From an uncultured Taibaiella sp. (GTDB taxonomy: Bacteria; Bacteroidota; Bacteroidia; Chitinophagales; Chitinophagaceae), in the NCBI GenBank assembly GCA_937871155.1, contig CALMXV010000489.1:1-6360 (forward strand): 6,360 nucleotides of DNA, in the 5' to 3' direction. Each line of letters begins with the position of its first letter. Positions within the stretch are counted from its first letter, which is position 1. Below are positions 1-6,333 of the stretch, piece after piece. The position numbers were made by a program, and so were the translations under genes. The notes beneath the pieces were generated by a model. The model ran no database searches. It worked only from the letters and a program-made list of their open reading frames with translations, and was not told the origin of the DNA.

Positions 1-1871
1 TAACCTTTTACCTGTGCATCGCAAACAGCTATTGCCACCATGTTGACAATCTGCCTTACCGTGCTACCAAGCTGTAATACATGTACTGGTTTTTTCAAGC
101 CTAACAATACCGGGCCAATGGCTTCTGCACCACCTACCGACTCTAATAAATGATAAGCGATATTGCCTGCTGCCAGATTGGGAAAGATTAAAACATTTGG
201 TGCTTCGTTTACAAGTTCCGAAAATGGGTAATTTTCTTTTAATAATTCTTTGTCAAAAGCAACACCGGCTTGTATTTCTCCATCAATAATAAAATCAGGA
301 TATTCTTGCTTAATACGTTCTACTGCTGTACGTACTAAGATAGCTTCCGGTGAAATGCTACTACCATAATTGGAATAAGACAATAATGCAATGCGAGGTT
401 TGATACCAAAATGTTCTACTGCTTTTGCGGTTAATAAAGTAATGTCTATAAGTTCATCAACGGTAGGATTAAAATTGAGTGTTGTATCTGCGAAGAATAA
501 AGGACCTTTTTTAGTAAGCATCATATACATACCTGCCATTCGCTTCACACCCTCATCCATCCCTATGATTTCTAAGGCAGGCTTTACTGTGTCGGGATAA
601 CGTCGAGTAAGTCCTGAAATCATAGCATCAGCTTCCCCTTGTTCTACCATCATACAGCCGAAATAAGGACGCTCACGCATGATTTTTCGAGCTTCATACA
701 TATTAAAACCCCTTCTTTTCCTTTTTTCGAAAAATAACTCACCATAAAAGTTTCTTTTTGCTTCCATGGCTTCACTCTTAGGGTCTATGATAGTGATGTT
801 TTCAAGAGGCAAATGATTTTCCTCAATAATTTTTCGAATTCTTTTTTCATCTCCTAATAAGATGGGTATTGCAATTTGTTCATCTCTTACAATCTGGGCG
901 GCTTTAAGGACTTTGATGTTTTCAGACTCGGCAAATACTACCCGTTGTGGTTTTTGTTTAGCTTTATTAATGACGAATCGTAGGATGTTATCATCGGTTC
1001 CTAATCGGTTGTATAATTCATTTTCATACGCCTCCCAATCAGTAATAGGATGCTTGGCAATTCCACTATCCATAGCAGCTTGGGCTACTGCTGGAGAAAC
1101 TTTTACCAACAATCTTGGGTCAATGGGTTTGGGGATGATATAAGTAGAACCAAATTGGATATGACGTTCGTTGTAAGCAATATTTACAATTTCAAGTACG
1201 GGCTCTTTAGCAAGTGCCGCTAAGGCCTTTACAGCAGCAAGTTTCATCTCTTCGTTGATGGTTGATGCCCTAACATCCAACGCACCCCTAAAGATATAAG
1301 GGAACCCAAGCACATTATTGACTTGATTTGGATAATCGCTTCTTCCGGTAGCCATAATGATATCAGGACGAGCCGCCATGGCTTCTTCGTAGGCTATCTC
1401 TGGTGTTGGGTTGGCTAAGGCAAAAACTATAGGCTGATCTGCCATACTTTTAACCATCTCTTGGGTTACGATATTTCCTTTTGACAAACCAATAAAGACA
1501 TCTGCACCTGCTAAAGCTTCTCCCAAACTTTGATCAGAAACATCTTTTGCAAACAATAGTTTGTTCTCATCCAAATCTGTCCGAGAGTTTATGATAAGCC
1601 CTTTGCTGTCGAACATATACATATTGGCCACATCAGCCCCCAAAGCAATGTATATTTTACAACAAGAAATAGCCGATGCACCAGCACCACTAATTACAAA
1701 TTTCACCTTAGAAATATCTTTCTTCACAAGTTCTAAAGCATTGAGCAACGCGGCTCCGGAGATGATGGCTGTTCCATGTTGGTCATCATGCATCAGCGGA
1801 ATATTCATTTCTGCCTTTAGTCGTTTTTCTATTTCAAAACATTCCGGTGCTTTAATGTCTTCCAAATTTAT
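1..1871 (-). pseudogene. maeB: malic enzyme (MaeB type), C-terminal five-sixths, out of frame with its start
   Basis: This frame has no stop from 1871 down to base 1 and continues the protein begun at 2269. With one base restored the product has 756 residues before the edge. The last visible bases (TA) fit a stop codon, and 756 is close to the usual MaeB length. In corrected numbering: [10 protein letters not shown] from residue 134 (metal-binding Glu-Asp), MHDDQHGTA at 160-168 (metal-binding Asp), Rossmann motif SGAGASA at 194-200, ALANPTPE at 284-291, and a GRSDYPNQVNN segment near 310-320. From about residue 430 (PQRVVFAESEN) to the end it is a phosphotransacetylase-like domain, which in MaeB enzymes is thought to be regulatory rather than catalytic. 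The family converts malate to pyruvate and CO2 with NADP+ in the cytoplasm. Coding is clean apart from the single lesion, so the gene is either very recently broken or intact in the organism. Confidence 0.9.
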
Positions 1872-2269
1872 TCTCCAAATGTTGGCTCCAATGCCTTTAC
1901 TACGGTTACAAATTCATCTACCGTTTTACAGTTAAGTTCAATATCGAATACATCAATATCTGCAAAAATTTTAAACAACAATCCTTTTCCCTCCATGACT
2001 GGTTTTGAGGCTTCAGGCCCAATATCGCCTAAGCCTAATACAGCGGTGCCATTGCTGATAACCGCAACCAGATTGCCTTTGGCGGTATATTTATAAACGT
2101 TTTCTACATTTTCATGTATTTCTAAACAAGGCTCAGCCACACCTGGTGAGTAGGCAAGTGCTAAGTCACGCTGTGTTTTAGTTTCTTTGGTAGGGATGAC
2201 TTCTATCTTTCCCGGTCTGCCTTTAGCATGATATTCTAATGCATCTTCTTTATGTATAAGCTGTGCCAT
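1868..2269 (-). CDS. maeB: malic enzyme (MaeB type), N-terminal fragment ending at a frameshift
   Basis: The 133-residue frame starts [14 protein letters not shown], as bacterial malic enzymes do. It carries the catalytic tyrosine in [10 protein letters not shown] (Tyr40), the substrate-binding [12 protein letters not shown] loop at 73-84, and the catalytic lysine in [10 protein letters not shown] (Lys95). It ends [12 protein letters not shown], where the family reads [18 protein letters not shown]. The DNA here reads GGAGAATAAATTTGG; adding one G (GGAGGAATAAAT) restores the family sequence and joins it to the frame running to base 1. No slippery heptamer is visible, so programmed -1 frameshifting is not supported. 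Alone, this piece lacks the metal ligands and the cofactor domain and should be inactive. The gene is divergent from the MCE gene, with 115 bases between the start codons. The family assignment is very secure; whether the break is real is not. Confidence 0.93.
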   Translation of the reverse strand: MAQLIHKEDALEYHAKGRPGKIEVIPTKETKTQRDLALAYSPGVAEPCLEIHENVENVYKYTAKGNLVAVISNGTAVLGLGDIGPEASKPVMEGKGLLFKIFADIDVFDIELNCKTVDEFVTVVKALEPTFGE

Positions 2270-2322
2270 GATGTTTACTTTAATGGATAAAATAGTATTC
2301 GATTTCTCTTGGAATAAACACC

Positions 2323-2330
2323 CAAAATTA
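2323..2330 (-). promoter_or_regulatory. Bacteroidota -7 box for the malic enzyme
   Basis: Read on the minus strand this is TAATTTTG, an exact match to the Bacteroidota -7 consensus TAnnTTTG. Transcription would begin near 2319 and leave a leader of about 50 bases before the ATG at 2269. I see no clear TTTG -33 element about 20 bases upstream; the 20-bp palindrome at 2335-2354 occupies that space instead. The box is only eight bases in an AT-rich region, so chance is a real alternative. Confidence 0.45.
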
Positions 2331-2334
2331 AGTG

Positions 2335-2354
2335 ATAACGGTAATTCCCGATAT
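2335..2354. promoter_or_regulatory. imperfect 20-bp palindrome, candidate operator between divergent genes
   Basis: The sequence is ATA-A-CGG-T-AATT-C-CCG-A-TAT. It is symmetric around 2344/2345, with 16 of 20 positions obeying two-fold symmetry. It lies 30 bases before the MCE start codon and just upstream of the minus-strand TAATTTTG box, covering where the -33 region of the malic enzyme promoter would be. That size, symmetry and position fit a site for a dimeric regulator. No regulator gene is visible in the window and the motif is not one I recognise. Confidence 0.35.
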
Positions 2355-2384
2355 TTTATTCCTAATTTTAACCCCTCTAAGTAA

Positions 2385-3290
2385 ATGAAAAAATCTCTAA
2401 TTCTTTTAGCCGTTTTTATAGTAATGCTGGTCGGTTTGCTCTATGGTGTTAAGAGTAGTACATGGTTTAATAACAAGCATACTTATTATAGCAATTTTAA
2501 AAAAATAGATGGGTTGCAAGAAGCTGCAGGAGTATATATTAATGGAGTGAACGTGGGTAAGGTAACCGATATATTTTTGGGTACAGATGACAGTATCCAT
2601 ATTGCTTACAGCATTCAAAAGGATATTAAAATTCCTCTAGGCACTAAAGTTCAGATTATAAAAAGTGATGTTGCCGGTACGAAAGCTGTAAGTCTTTTGC
2701 CAAATACAAATACAGCATCGTATCTACCGGGAGCCTATATTCCTACTGTTTCAGAAGCCTCTTTGGTAGAAAAACTCAATGAAAATTTATTGCCCATGGT
2801 CAATGGAGGTAAATTCCTTGTCAATGCTACGGGAAGTATCTTAGAGGATATTACCTATCTCACCAATTCCCCCAACGGGGCAGGGAATACCATTCGACAA
2901 CAAGTAGCTAGCTATTCTCAAAAAATCAATCAACTAAAAAACACATCAGCTTCTTTAAACCAAAAGATGGAGGGCATTTCAAAACAGCTCATTAGTTTGA
3001 ATCAATCATTAGCAACTGCTACTGATGTTTCTAAGTCTATAAAATCTTTAGAAGCATCCGTTAAAAATACCTCCATAAAACCATTCGATACCCTTTTGCA
3101 TCATGCAGCTACTGCCGCTACTAGTCTCGGAAATGATGCAGGTAATGCAGTAAAAAAGATAGAGGGTAAAATGGGAAATACGATTCCGACCGTTAGTCGT
3201 AAGCTTGATACGATGCATCAATCCATGAAAGACTTGCAAAGCGGCCCTCCCGGCATTCAACTAATAGGTGGAGGAAAGAAAAAGAAATAA
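2385..3290 (+). CDS. MCE/MlaD family envelope lipid-transport protein, single-TM anchored
   Basis: This 301-residue protein starts with a short basic end and one hydrophobic helix (about residues 4-22), so it is anchored in the inner membrane and faces the periplasm. An MCE domain follows at about 33-120, with the typical [21 protein letters not shown] segment at 43-63 and a beta-rich stretch ending in GAYIP. Residues about 165-285 are Gln/Ser/Asn-rich, predicted helical or coiled coil, and the end is GGGKKKK. MCE proteins such as MlaD bind lipid and work with an MlaE/MlaF ABC transporter; neither partner is in this window, so the transporter must be encoded elsewhere. The ATG at 2385 fits the signal anchor directly; there is no clear Shine-Dalgarno, which is normal for Bacteroidota. 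The gene converges on the barrel gene ending at 3294 with three bases between the stop codons and no obvious terminator. The family call is firm; the transported lipid is unknown. Confidence 0.88.
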   Translation: MKKSLILLAVFIVMLVGLLYGVKSSTWFNNKHTYYSNFKKIDGLQEAAGVYINGVNVGKVTDIFLGTDDSIHIAYSIQKDIKIPLGTKVQIIKSDVAGTKAVSLLPNTNTASYLPGAYIPTVSEASLVEKLNENLLPMVNGGKFLVNATGSILEDITYLTNSPNGAGNTIRQQVASYSQKINQLKNTSASLNQKMEGISKQLISLNQSLATATDVSKSIKSLEASVKNTSIKPFDTLLHHAATAATSLGNDAGNAVKKIEGKMGNTIPTVSRKLDTMHQSMKDLQSGPPGIQLIGGGKKKK

Positions 3291-3293
3291 GCC

Positions 3294-3965
3294 TTAAGGT
3301 ATCAAATAACTCAATGAAAAATTGAAGTTCACATTGTACTGATGCCCGCTACCATAATGAGGCGGCACAGTATTCGCCTTACGAATAGGAGCTAAAGAAC
3401 GTGCATAACTCGCACCAATAAACCATCCTCGCCAAAATTGATACTTACCTGAAATCATCCAATTCCAATCTTCTTTTAAAAAAGGATAATCTTTCTGATT
3501 GAAATTATACAAGGGCTGCATGGTTTCAACACGTTCATTTGATTTTATCAATCTGGAATAAGACATACCCAAGCCAAAATAAGCTCGTGGAGTAGGGAAT
3601 ACGAGCAACTGAACCGGAACTTCTACATAGTTAAGTTTTAAAAAATAATTTTCGAAATATTCGCCAATACTAGAATACATCGTCTTTACGCCTCTACTGC
3701 CTTTTTGTGAATACAATAACTCTAAGCTTACACCCCATAACGGTGAAAACTTACTGACAACACCTGGACCCACTCGCCAGCCTACTTTATGAAACCCATG
3801 ATACGCATCACCAATGACTTCAGAAATATTCATCCCAACAGACACACCTCCGTAAAAAACCTTTTCATCATCTATACCAAAGATACGTGGAGGAGGAGTC
3901 GTTGTTTGAGCATTTGATAACCCCGAAACAGCCAAAAATGAAAGTAGCAATAAGGTCTTTTTCAA
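3294..3965 (-). CDS. outer-membrane beta-barrel protein (PorT/PF13568-like), downstream paralog
   Basis: This 223-residue protein has a clear signal peptide: KK, a Leu-rich core, then SGLSNA-Q with likely cleavage after residue 19. A Pro-rich linker follows, then alternating beta strands ending in an aromatic-rich strand (FNFSLSYLIP), as expected for an eight-stranded outer-membrane barrel. SLELLYSQKGSRG at 80-92 and LNYVEVPVQ at 111-119 are hallmarks of the Bacteroidota outer-membrane barrel family (PF13568). The start is a TTG at 3965: it is the only start codon that includes the whole signal peptide, since the next in-frame Met is residue 45 and an upstream in-frame TGA lies at 3998-3996. 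The gene lies 56 bases after its paralog on the same strand, so it is probably co-transcribed. Function is unknown; a type IX secretion role like that of PorT is possible, but nothing here shows it. Confidence 0.8.
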   Translation of the reverse strand: MKKTLLLLSFLAVSGLSNAQTTTPPPRIFGIDDEKVFYGGVSVGMNISEVIGDAYHGFHKVGWRVGPGVVSKFSPLWGVSLELLYSQKGSRGVKTMYSSIGEYFENYFLKLNYVEVPVQLLVFPTPRAYFGLGMSYSRLIKSNERVETMQPLYNFNQKDYPFLKEDWNWMISGKYQFWRGWFIGASYARSLAPIRKANTVPPHYGSGHQYNVNFNFSLSYLIP

Positions 3966-4021
3966 ATGAAAATAGATTTTAAAAGTTGAGGAATTTCAGC
4001 TGGAAAAATTTTAGCTTACTA

Positions 4022-4696
4022 CTAAAACAAATACATCAAGCGTAAAGTAAACAGGTTATTGTATTGTTCAGCCCGTCCGAAATCCATATTGATATTTTCC
4101 TTCGTACGAATAGGGAAAAGAGAATATTGAAACCTTAAATTTAAGAACAGTCCTTTTACCAAATGCAAATTGCCCCCCAACACAAAGTTTAAATCAGCTT
4201 TTCGAAATTTAAGTGAATCCGTTCCTACAGAGCGTAAATTGGTTTGGATAATTTCTTTTGAAGAGATTAACTGTGAATATGAAAATCCAGCTCCAAAATG
4301 ACTTCTTCTTTTGTCAAAATAGTTGATTTGAATTGGAATTTCAGCATAGTTGAGGTCTATCCGATACTTCTGAATAAACTCACCCACATTACCACTTTCT
4401 TGTACTTTATGTCCGCGGCTTCCTTTTTGGGAAAACAAAAGTTCTAAGCTTGCCGCTACATGTTCTGCAAGCCTTGCATACATGATACCTCCCACATTTA
4501 ATCCTACCTTATGATAGCCGGCATAGCTATCCCCATCTACCTGAGTAAAATTAGCTCCCAGCAACAAACCACCATAAAAAGTATGAGGGTCTTCAATGTA
4601 ATAATCACCTGGGTTTTGAGCAAAGGAATTTTTCGGAAAGGAAAGGAAGGCTACACAACAAGCAAATAATGCTACTAAAATCCTATTTTTAACCAT
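4022..4696 (-). CDS. outer-membrane beta-barrel protein (PorT/PF13568-like), upstream paralog
   Basis: From the ATG at 4696 this encodes 224 residues. The signal peptide has a VKNR basic end, a hydrophobic core, and likely cleavage in SFA-Q. The mature part resembles the downstream gene throughout: FYGG near the start, GDSYAGYHKVG matching GDAYHGFHKVG, SLELLFSQKGSRG at 83-95, LNYAEIPIQ at 115-123, and a terminal aromatic strand LMYLF. The two genes are therefore tandem paralogs of nearly equal length. The frame could start earlier at a TTG (4714), but ATG 4696 is preferred: it gives a normal signal peptide and leaves a leader of about 20 bases after the TATATTTG box at 4725-4732. With this start, only 20 bases separate it from the divergent gene at 4717. 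The product should sit in the outer membrane; ligand or partner is unknown. Confidence 0.82.
   Translation of the reverse strand: MVKNRILVALFACCVAFLSFPKNSFAQNPGDYYIEDPHTFYGGLLLGANFTQVDGDSYAGYHKVGLNVGGIMYARLAEHVAASLELLFSQKGSRGHKVQESGNVGEFIQKYRIDLNYAEIPIQINYFDKRRSHFGAGFSYSQLISSKEIIQTNLRSVGTDSLKFRKADLNFVLGGNLHLVKGLFLNLRFQYSLFPIRTKENINMDFGRAEQYNNLFTLRLMYLF
4684..4691 (+). promoter_or_regulatory. possible -7 box for the 4717/5031 gene pair
   Basis: TATTTTTA matches TAnnTTTG at five of six fixed positions, failing only at the final G. It would start transcription near 4697, about 20 bases before the ATG at 4717. It lies inside the first codons of the divergent barrel gene. No TTTG -33 element is visible upstream, so this is a weak call based mainly on position. 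Confidence 0.25.
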
Positions 4697-4716
4697 CGAA
4701 TCTTGATATTGCAAAA

Positions 4717-5028
4717 ATGAGTTTCAAATATACACCAAACACGCTGAAAAAATTAGAACAGTTGTTTGACGAAGCACGATACATCATCCGGTATGAAAAA
4801 GGAAATTTCAACTCCGGCTATTGTGTTTTGGAAGATAAACGTATTGCCGTAATTAATCGTTTTTTGAACGTTGAAGGACGTATCAATGCACTTGTAGAAA
4901 TTCTACCCTCTATCTCACTAAAGGAAGAAGAGCTAAGTGGAGAGATGCTGAAATTTTATAAACAACTTCAAGATGCTGCATCCACCCCTAATACCGAGCC
5001 ATCAGTACAAACTCAAATGGATATTTAA
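4717..5028 (+). CDS. conserved-looking small protein of unknown function, paired with the MBL-fold hydrolase
   Basis: This encodes 103 residues with no signal peptide and no membrane segment, so it is probably cytoplasmic. Residues 1-80 look like a compact mixed fold: helix TPNTLKKLEQLFDEARY (6-22), then strands IIRYEKGNF and GYCVLEDKRIAVINRFL, then a helix-forming segment EGRINALVEILPSI. A charged helix with KEEELSGEMLKFYKQLQ follows, and a loose polar tail. The pattern resembles a small family I recall as hypothetical proteins in Chitinophagaceae, but I can assign no function and see no catalytic motif. Its stop is two bases before the GTG of the phosphodiesterase-like gene, so the two are likely translated as a coupled pair. 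The start is fixed by the ATG directly preceding the conserved-looking SFKYTP. Confidence 0.75.
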   Translation: MSFKYTPNTLKKLEQLFDEARYIIRYEKGNFNSGYCVLEDKRIAVINRFLNVEGRINALVEILPSISLKEEELSGEMLKFYKQLQDAASTPNTEPSVQTQMDI

Positions 5029-5030
5029 CT

Positions 5031-5795
5031 GTGAAAATAACCTTTCTAGGCACCGGTACTTCGCAGGGCGTTCCTGTCATCTGCTGTCCTTGTAATATTT
5101 GCCAATCGCCCGACCCACGCGACAATCGCCTGCGCACCTCTGTATGGATAGAAACTGAAACTACGAGTATTGTTATAGATGCGGGTCCAGATTTTAGGCA
5201 GCAAATGCTACGATATGGTATTCGTAAGTTAGACGCTATTGTTTTCACCCATAGTCACAAAGACCATATAGCCGGCCTAGATGACGTAAGGGCTTACAAT
5301 TATTTTATGGAACAGCCGATGGATGTTTTTGCAACGTTAGAAACACAGCAGGCGTTGAAAAGAGAATATGCTTACATCTTCGAAAATGCACATTATCCGG
5401 GAGTACCGCAAATCAATTTGCATACGATTACAGCACATGAGCCTTTTTTAATTAAAGAACTAACAATTACCCCCATTCGGTTGCTGCATTACCAAATGGA
5501 AGTTCTAGGATTTCGCATAGGCGACTTTACCTATATCACCGATGCCAATGAAATACCCACAGAGGAGTTGGATAAAATTTATGGTAGTAACTATTTGGTG
5601 TTAAATGCGCTTCGCCGCGAAAAACACATCTCACATTTCACGCTTGCTGAAGCCATAGATATAGCAAAAGCGATACATCCAGGGGCAACGTATTTCACCC
5701 ACATCAGCCACCAGCTTGGATTGCACGAGGAGGTTGAAAAAGAATTACCACCGTCTATGCATCTAGCTTATGATGGGCTTACCCTTCAGTCTTAA
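5031..5795 (+). CDS. MBL-fold metallohydrolase, PhnP-like cyclic phosphodiesterase
   Basis: The 254-residue protein begins with the family's MKITFLGTGTSQGVP strand and loop, which fixes the GTG at 5031 as the start. The metal-binding motif is THSHKDH (His74, His76, Asp78, His79), with further likely ligands His153, Asp171 (TDANE) and His224/His227 in FTHISH. Cys19, Cys21 and Cys24 form a CPCNIC cluster like the extra structural zinc site of PhnP, which also uses a C-terminal His. PhnP hydrolyses phosphoribosyl 1,2-cyclic phosphate in phosphonate use, but no other phn gene is present. Such proteins are also common as stand-alone housekeeping enzymes in Bacteroidota, so the substrate here is open; a cyclic phosphodiester is the best guess. 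It is cytoplasmic and lies two bases after the small gene at 4717, forming a two-gene operon. RNase Z is less likely because of the Cys cluster and the overall PhnP-like layout. Confidence 0.85.
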   Translation: MKITFLGTGTSQGVPVICCPCNICQSPDPRDNRLRTSVWIETETTSIVIDAGPDFRQQMLRYGIRKLDAIVFTHSHKDHIAGLDDVRAYNYFMEQPMDVFATLETQQALKREYAYIFENAHYPGVPQINLHTITAHEPFLIKELTITPIRLLHYQMEVLGFRIGDFTYITDANEIPTEELDKIYGSNYLVLNALRREKHISHFTLAEAIDIAKAIHPGATYFTHISHQLGLHEEVEKELPPSMHLAYDGLTLQS

Positions 5796-5819
5796 GAACG
5801 TTATAACCTTCATTTTTTT
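5796..5819 (+). terminator. weak possible intrinsic terminator after the MBL-fold gene
   Basis: Directly after the stop codon, GAACGTTATAACCTTC can form a short, imperfect AT-rich hairpin (GAA with TTC, a C-C mismatch, then GTT with AAC leaving little loop). It is followed by a run of seven T at 5813-5819. The T tract and position favour a terminator; the weak stem argues against it. Confidence 0.28.
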
Positions 5820-5864
5820 ACAAATCATTGCAATCCTTTAATAGTAGTGGTAAAGTGATTTGCC

Positions 5865-5872
5865 TACATTTG
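5865..5872 (+). promoter_or_regulatory. Bacteroidota -7 box just upstream of lgt
   Basis: TACATTTG is an exact TAnnTTTG match ending five bases before the ATG at 5878. Transcription would start at or within a few bases of the start codon, so the lgt message may be leaderless or nearly so. A -33 TTTG at normal spacing is not evident. The 82-base gap after the previous gene and the T-tract there support separate transcription. Confidence 0.45.
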
Positions 5873-5877
5873 CAACC

Positions 5878-6333
5878 ATGTATCCTGATTTTCAGTTTTT
5901 ATTACAAGACCTTTTGGGTATCGACGCGCCCGGATGGCTTTCTATTTTCAAAGTCTTTGGGTTGTTTGTTGCCTTAGGGTTTTTAGCTGCTGCTTTTGTA
6001 TTGGTAAAAGACCTAAAACGAAAAGAAGCTTTAGGATGGCTACATCCGGAATACACTGTAGCGAAAGTAGGCGAGCCGGTAAAAACATCAGAGTTGGTAT
6101 GGGCAGCGGTTATTGGCTTTTTGTTGGGGTATAAAGTAGGAGGCTTCGCTAGCTATTGGCAAGAGGTAGCTCCCAATCCTATGGGCTATATTTTCTCTAT
6201 GCAAGGGCATCTTTTGATGGGTATTCTTTTAGGGGCTATCCTGTGCTATGCAAAATATGCAGAGAAGAAAAAACAACAATTAGATAAACCTGAAGAACGC
6301 AAACTAGCTATATACCCGCACATGCGAATCTAA
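5878..6333 (+). CDS. lgt: prolipoprotein diacylglyceryl transferase, N-terminal part only
   Basis: From the ATG at 5878 there are 151 residues resembling the start of the long Bacteroidota Lgt: MYPDFQFLLQDLLGID, a first membrane helix at about 21-44, the basic KDLKRKEALGW loop, a second helix at about 72-90 (ending GFLLGYKVGGF), IFSMQGHLLMGILLGAILCYAKY at 105-127, then KKKQQLDKPEERKLAIYPHMRI. In relatives I recall, the last segment continues (PHxRxGD) into the catalytic membrane core, giving about 380-400 residues. Here the frame stops right after PHMRI, because the DNA becomes an inverted copy of upstream lgt sequence. The family's role is moving diacylglyceryl from phosphatidylglycerol to the lipobox cysteine of prolipoproteins in the inner membrane. 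This fragment lacks the catalytic part and would be inactive. A TTG at 5860 is an alternative start, but MYPD is the family's normal beginning and the -7 box lies between them. Confidence 0.82.
   Translation: MYPDFQFLLQDLLGIDAPGWLSIFKVFGLFVALGFLAAAFVLVKDLKRKEALGWLHPEYTVAKVGEPVKTSELVWAAVIGFLLGYKVGGFASYWQEVAPNPMGYIFSMQGHLLMGILLGAILCYAKYAEKKKQQLDKPEERKLAIYPHMRI

Noticed and set aside
1868..1880. Programmed -1 frameshifting in the malic enzyme
   Set aside because: The direction is right, but there is no X-XXY-YYZ slippery heptamer before the stop, and malic enzymes are not known to use recoding.
391..1935. Open plus-strand frames at 391-600, 862-1143 and 1561-1935
   Set aside because: They lie antisense to the malic enzyme, whose motifs are unmistakable on the minus strand. 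Their translations have no recognisable domain and their ends do not fit any operon.
2406..3260. Minus-strand frames of 70 residues at 2406-2618 and 3048-3260
   Set aside because: Both are antisense shadows of the MCE gene, with low-complexity or Cys-rich nonsense sequence and no signal of their own.
3288..3300. CCTTAAGG palindrome (3292-3299) between the convergent MCE and barrel genes as a bidirectional terminator
   Set aside because: It is only eight bases with no loop and no T tract, and it overlaps the stop codon of the barrel gene.
4988..5248. Minus-strand 86-residue frame over the start of the MBL-fold gene
   Set aside because: It overlaps the conserved N-terminus and Cys cluster of a clear metallohydrolase and has no domain of its own.
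5934..6134. Plus-strand 66-residue frame inside lgt
   Set aside because: It is an out-of-frame shadow of the Lgt membrane helices; the main frame matches the family.
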